Source: QPIN01 sp965224575
GTDB lineage: Bacteria; Pseudomonadota; Gammaproteobacteria; Methylococcales; Methylomonadaceae
Assembly (NCBI GenBank): GCA_965224575.1
Contig: CBDCZQ010000004.1
Location: 1-64,000 of the forward strand
Direction: 5' to 3'
Length of the DNA: 64,000 nt
Shown here: positions 44,973 to 54,336 of the stretch, in pieces
How positions within the stretch are numbered: the first letter of the stretch is position 1
Layout: every line of letters starts with the position of its first letter
Translations under genes and position numbers: made by a program
The notes under the pieces: model-generated
Database searches by the model: none
Told to the model about the DNA's origin: nothing
The model's input: only the letters and a program-made list of their open reading frames with translations

Positions 44973-47912
44973 ATGAAAGAGTTAATCGTTTCAGCAAAAA
45001 CTAAAACGGTATTGCTTTATATTACAGTAGCATTAGTTATCTATTCACTAATAGGGTTTCTGATAATTCCTGCCGTTTTAAAAAATCAAATACCTAAAAT
45101 AGCAAATGAACAATTGAACCGAGTAGCTCAAATTAAAGATATTGAGTTTAATCCTTTTTCATTGGAACTTAATCTTCATGACTTTGATCTTAAAAACCTT
45201 GATAAAAGCAGTTTTTTCAGTTTCAAAAAATTGAATGTCAATGTGGCATTTTTAAAATCAATAGGAAATTTAACTTTAACGCTAGATCAAATAAGTCTTG
45301 ATCAACCCAACACATTAATACAACGATATAAGAAAGGTGATTTTAATTTTACCGACCTGCTAAACACTGAAGAAGCAGAAAATAAAGAGGAAAAAGATGA
45401 TAGTCCTTTTCCCATTATCATCGTAAAAACAGTTATTTCTAAAGCTAAATTAAGCTGGGAAGATGATTTTTATTCTCACCCCCAAAAAGAAACCATCTAC
45501 CCTCTAGATTTAACTCTGGATCAATTTTCCACCAAAATTAACGATCAATCCCAAATGGAGTTTACATTAGCCTTAGCATCCGGTGGTGAACTTAACTGGA
45601 AAGGAGATTTAGTATTAACACCATTAAACTCAATTGGAAAAATAAAACTGCATAAAGTTAATTTCAAAAAAGTTTGGGAGCTTTTTTTACAAGATTCTGT
45701 TAATTTTGAAATTTTAAAAGGATCAGAAGTCGTAGAAATTGACTATCACTTAAATGATACAAAGAAAGGTCTACAATTTTTCATCAAAGATGCTCATCTT
45801 GACATAAATGAATTACAAATTTCTGAAAAAGGAAAAACCGATTCACTTATTAACATCCCTAATTTCAAAATATCAGGGATCACCATGGATCTACTTAAAA
45901 AAGATGTCGTCATAAATAAAGTATCTTCCGCTAATGCTCAGTTTAAAGCATGGCTAAATTCTGAAGGCATCATAAATTATCAGACTCTTTTTAACTCAAA
46001 TTCTAAAGAAAACCAATCAACACAAAAAACAGCAGTTACTGAAAAAGAAGAAACACCTTGGAACGTCAAACTAAATCTTCTTGAGATGAATAATTTTGCT
46101 TTTAATTTTACTGATAAATCATTAGCACCAACGCCTGCAATAATTGATTTAAGCTCTATTAATCTTAGTGCTACAGAATTAAGTAATAAGCCAGGTGCAA
46201 AACTTCCATTTAAGCTAGGTGTGAAAATAAATAACGCGGGTACATTAAATATTGATGGTTCTTTAGTCTCAGCCCCATTTTCAAGCGATATGCAAATCAA
46301 TGCTGATAGCATTGCTCTAAAGGATTTTCAGCCTTATTTAAATACTGTTGCACGCCTAGACCTAATTTCTGGATTGTTTAATGTTAATGCCAACATATCC
46401 ATGCTTCAGGAAGAAAATAAACCTTTTGGACTAAAATTTACAGGCGATAGTCATATCACAGAATTTGTGACCAGAGATCAAGTTTCTAATAAAGACTTTC
46501 TGAAATGGAACAAACTAAATATTGAAAAAATAGATGTTGATCTAGCAGCTAATAGTTACCTTATTGATTCTGTAAAAATAAACAAGCTCTACTCTCGTGT
46601 TTTGATAAGAAAAAACAAAAGTATTAACGTGACAGACGTTCTCGTTAATAAAGAGAAAAAAGAACCAGAAAAAAATGAACAAGCTAAACCTGCTAATAAA
46701 GATGAAGTTAAATCCACGTTTAAAATTGCACACTTTACTTTAACTGATAGTGTTTCTGATTTTTCAGATATGTCTCTTATTTTGCCATTTTCTGCACATA
46801 TCAATAAATTAAAAGGTTCAGTAAAGGGTATTTCATCCGATAAAAATGCAGTTATAAAAGTTGGTTTAACGGGAAAAGTCTCTAATTTGGCACCTGTAAA
46901 TATTAAGGGTACTATTAGCCCTGAGCTAGGAAATTCTGATGTAACGCTTGATTTTAAAAGTATGCCGTTACCGCTAATGACGCCTTATATGGCCGAATTT
47001 GCTGGCCGTAAAATTGAAAAAGGCAATATGTCCTTAAGCTTAAAATATAATATTCAGAACAAAAAACTAACCGCATCTAACAACCTCTTAATTGATCAAC
47101 TAGTTTTAGGTGATTCGGTAGAAAACCCAGATGCAGTCTCTTTGCCTTTAGACTTAGCGATCGCGTTATTAGCCGATGCAGATGGAAAAATAAAACTTGA
47201 TATGCCTATTACAGGTAGCCTTGATGATCCTCAGTTTAGTGTATCTGGACTCATTTTCGATACGTTGGTCAATGTATTAACTAAAATTATTTCATCTCCC
47301 TTTAATGCTGTTGCATCTTTAATTGGGAGTGATGAAGACATAAGTAAAATCACATTTTCACCTGGTGAATCATTACTAGATGACAAACAAAAAGAAAAAT
47401 TAGACAGTTTATCAACTGCCCTTGCCGACCGCCCAGCATTAAAACTTGAAATTAAAGGTGCTGCTTTTTCAAAAGAAGACTGGCCACATCTTCAAGCAGA
47501 AGCACTTGATAAAAAACTCTTAAAAATGCGAGCTGAAGAATTAAGCAAAGAAAGCGAAAAAACAGTTTTACCGGAACATCTAAAATACTCAAAAGAAGAA
47601 AACCAACGCTTACTTGCTGATTTGTATATCAAAAAATTTCCTACTAAAGCAGACCTCTCTTTGTTTGGCACACCTCGTCTTATTGACTCTGAGGATGATT
47701 TTCATGAAGTGGCTCAAAGTAAAATGGCATCATTAATCAAGCCTAATACTCAACGATTAGAAAAACTTGCTGTTGCCAGAGCACAAGCGATTGCCAAACA
47801 TTTATCAACTAAAGAAATAGCATCAGATAGAGTATTTTTATTAAATGTTGCTATTGATCCGAAAGATGCAGAAAACCTTATCGCTTCTAGTTTAAACCTA
47901 ACGGTAAATTAA
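44973..47912 (+). CDS. DUF748 (AsmA-like) envelope protein
   Basis: The 979-residue protein has one N-terminal membrane helix (about 11-33) and a long beta-rich periplasmic body with AsmA/DUF748 features: LNRVAQIKDIEFNPFSLELN near the N-terminus, the repeating FxL...DFSD...PLPFSAHINKLKGS, and the C-terminal PLDLAIALLADADGKIKLDMPITG. A late segment (FSPGESLLDDKQKEKLDSLS) resembles OmpA-like domains. AsmA-family proteins form bridge-like structures linked to phospholipid movement between membranes. Precise role is unknown. Probably forms a unit with the HDOD gene 60 bp downstream. Confidence 0.9.
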   Translation: MKELIVSAKTKTVLLYITVALVIYSLIGFLIIPAVLKNQIPKIANEQLNRVAQIKDIEFNPFSLELNLHDFDLKNLDKSSFFSFKKLNVNVAFLKSIGNLTLTLDQISLDQPNTLIQRYKKGDFNFTDLLNTEEAENKEEKDDSPFPIIIVKTVISKAKLSWEDDFYSHPQKETIYPLDLTLDQFSTKINDQSQMEFTLALASGGELNWKGDLVLTPLNSIGKIKLHKVNFKKVWELFLQDSVNFEILKGSEVVEIDYHLNDTKKGLQFFIKDAHLDINELQISEKGKTDSLINIPNFKISGITMDLLKKDVVINKVSSANAQFKAWLNSEGIINYQTLFNSNSKENQSTQKTAVTEKEETPWNVKLNLLEMNNFAFNFTDKSLAPTPAIIDLSSINLSATELSNKPGAKLPFKLGVKINNAGTLNIDGSLVSAPFSSDMQINADSIALKDFQPYLNTVARLDLISGLFNVNANISMLQEENKPFGLKFTGDSHITEFVTRDQVSNKDFLKWNKLNIEKIDVDLAANSYLIDSVKINKLYSRVLIRKNKSINVTDVLVNKEKKEPEKNEQAKPANKDEVKSTFKIAHFTLTDSVSDFSDMSLILPFSAHINKLKGSVKGISSDKNAVIKVGLTGKVSNLAPVNIKGTISPELGNSDVTLDFKSMPLPLMTPYMAEFAGRKIEKGNMSLSLKYNIQNKKLTASNNLLIDQLVLGDSVENPDAVSLPLDLAIALLADADGKIKLDMPITGSLDDPQFSVSGLIFDTLVNVLTKIISSPFNAVASLIGSDEDISKITFSPGESLLDDKQKEKLDSLSTALADRPALKLEIKGAAFSKEDWPHLQAEALDKKLLKMRAEELSKESEKTVLPEHLKYSKEENQRLLADLYIKKFPTKADLSLFGTPRLIDSEDDFHEVAQSKMASLIKPNTQRLEKLAVARAQAIAKHLSTKEIASDRVFLLNVAIDPKDAENLIASSLNLTVN

Positions 47913-47972
47913 TAAATGCGCATAAAAATTATTCCATGCACAAATCTTAACTAGAACTTAATAGTCATTCAA

Positions 47973-48806
47973 ATGAAGTTAAAAATAGAGCAACTCTTTA
48001 AACAAATCCATAAAGTACCTCAAGTTCCCGAAGTAGTGAGAACCTTAATTACTCAATTAAATGACCCAAACACAAATTTTAATGATATTGCCAAAAATGT
48101 TGAAAAGGAACAAGTTATTTCATTAAAAGTATTAAAATTAGTAAACTCAGCCCATTTTGGTCTGCCAAAAAAAATAGGCTCAATTGACGAAGCCGTCATT
48201 ATGTTAGGTCTAAAAAAACTTAAAACATTAGTTATTGCCTCAGGCATCGTCAGCTCAATACCTGCTATTCCTAATTTTAATATTAAAGAATTTTGGTCTG
48301 ATAGCTTTCGTACAGCAACATACTCAAAATGGTTAGTTGATAAAATCAAGCTTGATAATAGTGATATTGCTTATACAGCAGGATTAATCAATGGCTTAGG
48401 TATAGTTTTACTTTATCTCAGTGATGCTAAAACGGCATCAAAAATTGATCAACAAGTAGAAGCGGGCAAAAATAGACCTGATCAGGAACGTAAACACTTA
48501 GGTTTTACCAGCCAGGAAGTCTGCGCTGAACTTTGCAGACGCTGGCATTTTTCTGAAGAATTAATTAACATAGTTTCTCAATCGGAAAACCCCTTAGGGT
48601 TTAAAAAATTATCTTTACCCGCTTGTGCTGTATTTATTTCAAAATATATAAGTGAATCCTATAAATCAAAAATGAATAATGAAGAAATACTGCTTAATTT
48701 TCCCTCGAAAGAGTGGCAACAGTTAGGTTTAGAAATTAATGATATAACTAAAATTCTCCCTAAAATGATTGCTCTTGAGTCAGGGCTAGACGGACTATTA
48801 GATTAA
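47973..48806 (+). CDS. HDOD domain protein
   Basis: The 277-residue protein consists almost entirely of an HDOD domain (about 14-210; KVPQVPEVVRTLITQLNDP, LKLVNSAHFGLPKKIGSIDEAVIMLGL). HDOD domains derive from HD phosphohydrolases but lack the catalytic His-Asp pair, and act in signalling, often alongside c-di-GMP proteins. It has no receiver, GGDEF or EAL domain. It lies between the DUF748 gene and a hydrolase gene. Confidence 0.9.
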   Translation: MKLKIEQLFKQIHKVPQVPEVVRTLITQLNDPNTNFNDIAKNVEKEQVISLKVLKLVNSAHFGLPKKIGSIDEAVIMLGLKKLKTLVIASGIVSSIPAIPNFNIKEFWSDSFRTATYSKWLVDKIKLDNSDIAYTAGLINGLGIVLLYLSDAKTASKIDQQVEAGKNRPDQERKHLGFTSQEVCAELCRRWHFSEELINIVSQSENPLGFKKLSLPACAVFISKYISESYKSKMNNEEILLNFPSKEWQQLGLEINDITKILPKMIALESGLDGLLD

Positions 48807-48855
48807 TGTTTTTTTGATATTTTCAAACTCCCTTCTTCACATCCCACCTAAAAAC

Positions 48856-49503
48856 ATGAAACTCGTCACCTTATTATTTATAGCCTTATTCGCCTCAATC
48901 ATCAATGCACAAGAGCAACAACCTGTCTCTTTTGTTACTACTGATGGAGGGGAAATTCATGCCAACTACTTTCATACAGGACCAAAAGCTGTTGTTTTGG
49001 CTCATGGTGCCATTTTTAACAAAGAAAGTTGGCAAGGATTGATAGAAAACTTACTTAAAAATAATATTTCAGTTTTATCTATTGATTTTCGTGGTTATGG
49101 TCAATCAACGGCAGGTAAAAGACCTATTGATAAATATGAAGATATTTTAGCAGGTGTGCATTTTCTCAATAAAAAACCAGAAATTACTCATGTTTCTGTA
49201 TTAGGTGCCAGTATGGGTGGATCAGCGGCGGCTCAAGCCTCTATCCATTCTAAGACAGGAGATATCAAACATCTGATTTTATTATCTCCTGCAGCTTTTA
49301 GAGAACCAGAAAAAATAAAAAGTAATACTTTCTATATTGCCAGTAAAAATGAAACTATTACAAATAATATCAAAGACTTATTCAAAAAGACCTCTGCACC
49401 AAAGAAAATTCACTTACTTGAAGGAAAAGCTCACGCACAGCATATTTTTAAAACATCTCAAAATAAATCATTAACCGAATTAATAATTAACTTTCTAAAA
49501 TAG
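48856..49503 (+). CDS. Secreted alpha/beta hydrolase
   Basis: From the ATG at 48856 the protein has 215 residues with a signal peptide (1-18, ending INA). A TTG 14 codons upstream could start a longer form but would spoil the signal peptide. The alpha/beta-hydrolase fold shows the oxyanion region LAHGAIFNKESW, the nucleophile elbow LGASMGGSAAA (Ser), an acid near LLEGKAH and a terminal catalytic His (HAQHIF). Substrate is unknown. It is the last of a four-gene plus-strand run. Confidence 0.85.
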   Translation: MKLVTLLFIALFASIINAQEQQPVSFVTTDGGEIHANYFHTGPKAVVLAHGAIFNKESWQGLIENLLKNNISVLSIDFRGYGQSTAGKRPIDKYEDILAGVHFLNKKPEITHVSVLGASMGGSAAAQASIHSKTGDIKHLILLSPAAFREPEKIKSNTFYIASKNETITNNIKDLFKKTSAPKKIHLLEGKAHAQHIFKTSQNKSLTELIINFLK

Positions 49504-49528
49504 AAAATACGATACAGGGTCATAGATG

Positions 49529-49581
49529 TTAAGGGTACCTCTATTAATTTTCTCATTCACAATTAATAGAGGTGTCCTTAA
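49529..49581. repeat. Long palindrome (family 4), possible bidirectional terminator
   Basis: TTAAGGGTACCTCTATTAATT pairs with AATTAATAGAGGTGTCCTTAA (two mismatches) over an 11-base loop, between the hydrolase and the convergent mtdB. The motif TTAAG-G-ACCTCTATTAA recurs at 35968-35990. The flanks are T-rich, so it may end transcription from both sides. Confidence 0.75.
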
Positions 49582-49624
49582 ATTTATATTGAGTTAATTT
49601 TTACCGATAGCGAGGCGTATCATA

Positions 49625-49640
49625 GACCGTGTGAAGTATA
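49625..49640 (+). repeat. Solo end of repeat family 3
   Basis: GACCGTGTGAAGTATA matches the right end of the element at 38799-38966 (GACCGCGTGAAGTATA) with one difference. No inverted partner was found nearby. Confidence 0.5.
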
Positions 49641-49651
49641 AACAACCAAGT

Positions 49652-50548
49652 TTATTTATTGACTAAAGATAAAGCAAATTTATAAGCATCTGGAAAATCA
49701 ATTAATGCAGCCTTTTCAGATTCCTGCACATATTTAAACAAACCAATTTCTGTTTGTGATTTTATATTACCAATAGCTAGCGGTCCAATTCCACTAAACA
49801 CGCCCCCTGCATATTCTATAGAAGTATCTAGATCTTGCATTCCAACGCCGGCTGCACCACTAGGAGGAACAGCATTGGTATCTGCAACAACAAGCAAATT
49901 ACTAACTGAATCTAGTTCTTTTTGTTCCAAGATTCTAACACCTGCTTTAGCAACACAAATGACTACATCTACATTGTTGAGTGCAACAATTTTTTCTTCA
50001 CTGGTCAAGGCGGAAACCCAATCAACTGAGACATCGTAACGATCACAAAAACGCATGGCTACATTTTTATCATCATCCGCCGTTAAACCGCATAAACGTG
50101 TAGAAGCACCTTCTTGAGCAGCAATAATTGCAGTACATAGTCCAACTGGACCTGTGCCAAAAATAGCAACTGTCAATCCTTTTAGACTTGTTTTATGCGT
50201 ATCTTTTAATGCTTTTTGAACAAGAGCAAGGACACTTGCTGAGGTTGTGTATGCGCCATTAGGATCTGCAAAAACGCCCACTTGAAATGGACCAACCATT
50301 GCTTTTTTAGCATTTTCAAACATATCTGCCGCCAAGTGAACATCTCGCCCACCAATAAACATGCATGTGTCATTAAAACGCTTAGGTGGACGGGCAAAAA
50401 TGGCATCTTGTACCATTGCAGTGACATTTTCCGGTTGAACATGGGGAAAAGCCATAATGTGATCATAACCAGCATCAGCCGCCATAGAAACATCAAACGG
50501 ACTTATATTATCACCAGGGTTTAGAATGTAGAGCATTTTTTGAGCCAT
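49652..50548 (-). CDS. mtdB: Methylene-tetrahydromethanopterin dehydrogenase (NAD(P)-dependent)
   Basis: MtdB oxidises methylene-H4MPT to methenyl-H4MPT with NAD(P), a step of formaldehyde oxidation in methylotrophs. The 298-residue protein has the MtdB-type N-terminal domain (MLYILNPGDNISPFDVSMAADAGYD, MVQDAIFARPPK, GGRDVHLAADM) and a Rossmann domain (TVAIFGTGPVGLCTAII). The end carries VVADTNAVPPSGAAGVG. Its presence is the best taxonomic clue in the window. No other H4MPT gene lies beside it. Confidence 0.93.
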   Translation of the reverse strand: MAQKMLYILNPGDNISPFDVSMAADAGYDHIMAFPHVQPENVTAMVQDAIFARPPKRFNDTCMFIGGRDVHLAADMFENAKKAMVGPFQVGVFADPNGAYTTSASVLALVQKALKDTHKTSLKGLTVAIFGTGPVGLCTAIIAAQEGASTRLCGLTADDDKNVAMRFCDRYDVSVDWVSALTSEEKIVALNNVDVVICVAKAGVRILEQKELDSVSNLLVVADTNAVPPSGAAGVGMQDLDTSIEYAGGVFSGIGPLAIGNIKSQTEIGLFKYVQESEKAALIDFPDAYKFALSLVNK

Positions 50549-50713
50549 GAATATTCTCTGTAATTATTAACGATATTTTGAGTATAGTTAAATAATTCAG
50601 AAAAGATATATTTCCTGTGCTCAGTTTACATTTGTTATCTATGACCTAAGTTGATCAGCTGAATCACGGATTTCTAGTGTAAGTTAATTGTTTTTCATCA
50701 TCCCCATCTTTAA

Positions 50714-50730
50714 GGAATCTCTGATTAAGT
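50714..50730 (+). repeat. Solo end of repeat family 2
   Basis: GGAATCTCTGATTAAGT matches the end of the 34281-34379 element with one or two differences. It lies between mtdB and the DUF2231 gene; no inverted partner is visible nearby. Confidence 0.55.
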
Positions 50731-50803
50731 TAGATGCGAATTATTTTAAAGTTCTGTGGGATTAATGAGACCTTACTGATATTTTCAGGTTTAAGCCATC
50801 TAG

Positions 50804-51445
50804 TTAGTGAGAATGGGTATGTTCCTGAAAATAATCAATACTCTCAACTTTAACTGCATCAACAGCCACACCATATTTATAGACCATCAAACCGCCTAAA
50901 TCGGCTCCAAATATGATTAAGACAAACAAGATAAAAGACATAAAAAGATAAATTATATTTAATACGCCTTTTATAGCCCCTCCATTCAATAATCGCCAAA
51001 CCAAAAGCACAACTGATAAACATAATATTGAAATACCTATAGTTCCATGTCGTGCTAATATCTGATGAACATTTTCGCCGTGCTCTACTGATGCTTCTGC
51101 ACTTAATCCAGCAGCAACAGCTGCAGCTGCCGCTGCAGCTCCCAAATAAAGTAACTTTCCAGCAAAACGCCTCCAGCTTCTATTTTTAAAAATTGAGCCA
51201 AACAAATCTACAAGAAAAAAAGCAATGAGCAAAGCAATAGGAAAATGGACAATTAAAGGATGAATATTTGCCATTGAGAATATGCCTGGCAGAATTGTTG
51301 AAAACACTTCTGTAGGTGAAAGCCCTATCAAGCTTTCCAAAAAAGTTAAAAATTCTTCAACATTGGCAGTAATGCCCTCCCCAGCTTTATGACCACCAGC
51401 AGAACCATGTACTTGAAAGGGTAAAAAATTATTTGTATCAATCAT
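50804..51445 (-). CDS. DUF2231 membrane protein
   Basis: The 213-residue inner-membrane protein has four helices (about 60-80, 95-113, 130-150, 165-190) and the DUF2231 signature ANIHPLIVHFPIALLIAFFLVDLFG. A polar N-terminal region of about 57 residues precedes it, so a start at the internal ATG (residue 58) is possible. Some DUF2231 proteins accompany cytochrome or copper systems, but nothing here points to a partner. It follows truA by 26 bases. Confidence 0.87.
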   Translation of the reverse strand: MIDTNNFLPFQVHGSAGGHKAGEGITANVEEFLTFLESLIGLSPTEVFSTILPGIFSMANIHPLIVHFPIALLIAFFLVDLFGSIFKNRSWRRFAGKLLYLGAAAAAAAVAAGLSAEASVEHGENVHQILARHGTIGISILCLSVVLLVWRLLNGGAIKGVLNIIYLFMSFILFVLIIFGADLGGLMVYKYGVAVDAVKVESIDYFQEHTHSH

Positions 51446-51471
51446 AATATATCAAAAAGTAAAAATTTTAA

Positions 51472-52278
51472 TTAATGCTTAAATCGTTGAACTTCAGGAG
51501 CTAATAAATCAAATACCGGATGTTTATTAATACCGTATTTTTCGGGATAATAAACTCCCTCTAAGTATAAACCATAAGGTGGTGCAGTTATTCCTGCTCG
51601 CCTTCTATCATTAATAATAAGCAATTCTTCAACCCAGGTAATAGCCTGTTTCCCAGACCCTATTGCCATCAGTACACCTGCAATATTCCTAACCATATGA
51701 TGCAAAAAAGCATTTGCAGATAATTCAATGATGACTGTTTCATCCTCACGGTAGACATTGATAAAATGCATTAATCTACAAGGACTATGCGACTGGCATC
51801 TTAATGCCCTAAATGATGTAAAATCATGCTGTCCAACCAAGGCTTGAGCAGCTTGATGCATTTTAACCTCATCAAGTGTGTCATAAAACCAAGTCACTTG
51901 ATTGCGTTTTAATGCCGATTTCATCTTACGATTTAAAATAACATAGCGATAAAACCGCGCTATGGCACTAAAACGAGCATGAAAATCATCTATAGCCTCT
52001 TTTGCCCAAAGTATTCGCACATCCTCTGGCAAATTGATATTGCCACCCATGACCCAGCTACTCATTGTACGGCTTGCATCCGTATCAAAATGAATGACTT
52101 GTTCTAAAGCGTGCACACCGGAATCAGTTCTTCCTGCACATTGAACTCTGATTGCCTGGTCTGCTACTTTGCTTAGTGCTTTTTCTAACTCATCTTGAAC
52201 CGTTCGTCGTTGATTTTGAAACTGCCAACCGGAAAAAATACTGCCATCGTATTCTACGCCCAATACAATTCTAGCCAT
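51472..52278 (-). CDS. truA: tRNA pseudouridine synthase A
   Basis: TruA makes pseudouridine at tRNA positions 38-40. The 268-residue protein has the catalytic Asp in QCAGRTDSGVHAL (about residue 52), the C-terminal HMVRNIAGVLMAIGSG and the expected overall length. It belongs to a tight minus-strand run from the DUF1318 gene down to DUF2231. Confidence 0.98.
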   Translation of the reverse strand: MARIVLGVEYDGSIFSGWQFQNQRRTVQDELEKALSKVADQAIRVQCAGRTDSGVHALEQVIHFDTDASRTMSSWVMGGNINLPEDVRILWAKEAIDDFHARFSAIARFYRYVILNRKMKSALKRNQVTWFYDTLDEVKMHQAAQALVGQHDFTSFRALRCQSHSPCRLMHFINVYREDETVIIELSANAFLHHMVRNIAGVLMAIGSGKQAITWVEELLIINDRRRAGITAPPYGLYLEGVYYPEKYGINKHPVFDLLAPEVQRFKH

Positions 52279-52316
52279 GTTTAATTATATTCATTAGTAA
52301 CAATTATATATCCCTG

Positions 52317-52493
52317 TTAAGTTACTAAAGCAATAGTTATAACAAGAACACTAATAAAAGGGATAGAAACCCACATTCCAATTTCGTACATTTGACCTAG
52401 TTTCGACCATTGCAGCTTTTTCTTTTCACGAAAATTTTCTGATACTAAGTACAATGCTCCGCCAAATAAGTACTCTAGAAATTCTAAACTCAT
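52317..52493 (-). CDS. Putative 58-residue membrane protein
   Basis: The ORF starts MSLEFLEYLFGGALYLVSENF, has a basic middle (REKKKLQWSKLG) and ends in a hydrophobic helix (GMWVSIPFISVLVITIALVT, about 39-58). It begins nine bases after the L,D-transpeptidase stop and ends 38 bases before truA, filling an otherwise empty gap in the operon. Reading-frame position and a membrane helix argue that it is real; no homologue is recognised. Confidence 0.5.
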   Translation of the reverse strand: MSLEFLEYLFGGALYLVSENFREKKKLQWSKLGQMYEIGMWVSIPFISVLVITIALVT

Positions 52494-52502
52494 TAATTCT
52501 AA

Positions 52503-52991
52503 TCAATCTATTAAGACTTTTAAACCAACACTAATTTGATTAAATAAATCAGTCACATCTAAATTTTTCATTCTTATACAACCATGTGATTCAGGTGTCC
52601 CCGTCATCAATTCATCTGGACAACCATGAATATAAATATAGCGCCAGGTTGAATCAACTGAACCATAGCGATTTTTTCCTGTTTCTAATCCCCCTAGCCA
52701 TATTATCCTGGATAATACCCAGTCTCGTTGAGGATATTCATTGCTTAACGCGGGCGTGTAAATTTCACCTGTTGGTCTACGACTAATAAACACAGCATTT
52801 AAAGGTCGATCCTTTCCAATTTTTGCCCTAACCTTATGCCAGCCAGTTGGAGTGCATTCGCTACCCATTGATTCACCTGGCCCATTTTTAGCAGTAGAAA
52901 CAGAATACGTTTTTATTACTTCACCTTGTTTTATAAAGGCTAACTGCTGCCTGGCAATTGATATATGTAAATACTGTTCTGGTCGAGTCAT
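52503..52991 (-). CDS. L,D-transpeptidase (YkuD domain)
   Basis: The 162-residue protein is a single YkuD catalytic domain with the active-site motif SHGCIRM (catalytic Cys about residue 140) and the HGCPDE turn upstream. YkuD enzymes form 3-3 peptidoglycan cross-links or attach lipoproteins. No signal peptide is visible from the chosen ATG (MTRPEQYLHISIA), and that ATG overlaps the rlmD stop (TAATG), which supports it. Export would therefore need another route, or the protein acts inside the cell. Confidence 0.9.
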   Translation of the reverse strand: MTRPEQYLHISIARQQLAFIKQGEVIKTYSVSTAKNGPGESMGSECTPTGWHKVRAKIGKDRPLNAVFISRRPTGEIYTPALSNEYPQRDWVLSRIIWLGGLETGKNRYGSVDSTWRYIYIHGCPDELMTGTPESHGCIRMKNLDVTDLFNQISVGLKVLID

Positions 52992-54334
52992 TATTTTTTT
53001 GCTCTTTCAAACAAGGCAATTGACTCGACATGACCTGTTTGGGGAAACATATCCATTACCCCTGCTTTAATCAACTTATAGCCCATTTCATTGACTAAAA
53101 TGCCGGCATCCCTTGCTAAGGTTGAAGGATTACAAGATACATAAATAATTTGTTCAGGATTCCAGTGCTTTAAATTATGCAATACTTCAGATGCACCTGC
53201 TCTAGACGGATCTAACATGACTTTATTAAATTTTTGTTTTGCCCAAGCTTGCTTGCTTACATCCTTAGTCAAGTCAGCAGCATAAAACTCAACATTAGTT
53301 ATGCCATTGTGTTTTGCGTTTTCTTTTGCATGGTTAACTAAAGGCTGATCACCTTCTACTCCAACCACATGTCCCGCTTTAGTTGCCATTGGTAGCGTAA
53401 AATTACCCAAACCACAGAATAAATCTAAAACATTATCCTGTTCATTTAAATCAAAAGCTTCAATAACGCGAGTCACCATTTTTTTATTTATCTCATAATT
53501 AACCTGAGTAAACATAGCGGGTTTAAATTTAAATTCTAATTTTTGCTCAGGTAAAGCATAAGTAGGTATTATTTCTGGCTCACCTTCAATAGGTACAATC
53601 GTATCCGGCCCTTTAGATTGCAAACAAATACTCATATTATGCTGATGCCCAAAGGCTCGCATCCGTTCTTTATCATCAATTGTAGGTGGTTCTAAAACTC
53701 TAAAAGCCAGCACACAATCATTATCACCAATTGCCACTTCTATTTGAGGAATTTTATCTTTAATAGTTAACCCACCGATCATTTCAGATAAATCCATTAG
53801 TTTTTCACCCACTGATGGATGCATCACTTTACAACTTTCTATTTCAGCCAGAAAAGGGTTTCTCCGCTCTCTAAAACCAACTAGAACACGGCCTTTTTTT
53901 TCGACATATTTAACACCCATTCGAGCTTTTCTACGGTATCCCCAATGAGGTCCTGTTAATGGCGCCCATAATTGTGGAATCTCCACTTTACCTATTCCAC
54001 TAAACTGCTCTTTTAACAACCCCTCTTTAATCTGGATTTGTGCCTCATCTTTTACATGTTGAAAACTACATCCCCCACATCTCCCAAAATGAGGGCATTC
54101 AGATTCTACCCGTTGTTCTGATCGGGTAATTAATTTATCAACCTTCCCTTCCGCATAATCTCTACGACTATCTGTATAAATAAACTCTAATTGTTCTCCG
54201 GGTAATGCTTCATCAATAAAAATAACCTTACCATCAACATGAGTAATTCCTCGCCCATCATGTGCTAAAGCTTCAATAGTGACTTTAACCGGTGCTTCGG
54301 GTAATTTTTTCTTTCTAGATCTTCTTCGTGCCAT
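52991..54334 (-). CDS. rlmD: 23S rRNA (uracil-1939-C5)-methyltransferase
   Basis: RlmD (RumA) methylates U1939 of 23S rRNA. The ATG at 54334 (MARRRSRKKK) gives 447 residues, avoids overlap with the upstream gene and opens a basic N-terminus; an ATG 14 codons upstream is less likely. It has a TRAM domain (15-75), a 4Fe-4S cluster motif (CPHFGRCGGCSFQH), a SAM motif (VLDLFCGLGNFTLP) and the catalytic cysteine in YVSCNPSTLARD. It lies two bases after the DUF1318 stop. Confidence 0.96.
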   Translation of the reverse strand: MARRRSRKKKLPEAPVKVTIEALAHDGRGITHVDGKVIFIDEALPGEQLEFIYTDSRRDYAEGKVDKLITRSEQRVESECPHFGRCGGCSFQHVKDEAQIQIKEGLLKEQFSGIGKVEIPQLWAPLTGPHWGYRRKARMGVKYVEKKGRVLVGFRERRNPFLAEIESCKVMHPSVGEKLMDLSEMIGGLTIKDKIPQIEVAIGDNDCVLAFRVLEPPTIDDKERMRAFGHQHNMSICLQSKGPDTIVPIEGEPEIIPTYALPEQKLEFKFKPAMFTQVNYEINKKMVTRVIEAFDLNEQDNVLDLFCGLGNFTLPMATKAGHVVGVEGDQPLVNHAKENAKHNGITNVEFYAADLTKDVSKQAWAKQKFNKVMLDPSRAGASEVLHNLKHWNPEQIIYVSCNPSTLARDAGILVNEMGYKLIKAGVMDMFPQTGHVESIALFERAKK

Positions 54335-54336
54335 AT

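Noticed and set aside
48814..48855. TTG start for the alpha/beta hydrolase
   Set aside because: It would add 14 residues ahead of a good signal peptide; the ATG at 48856 is better.
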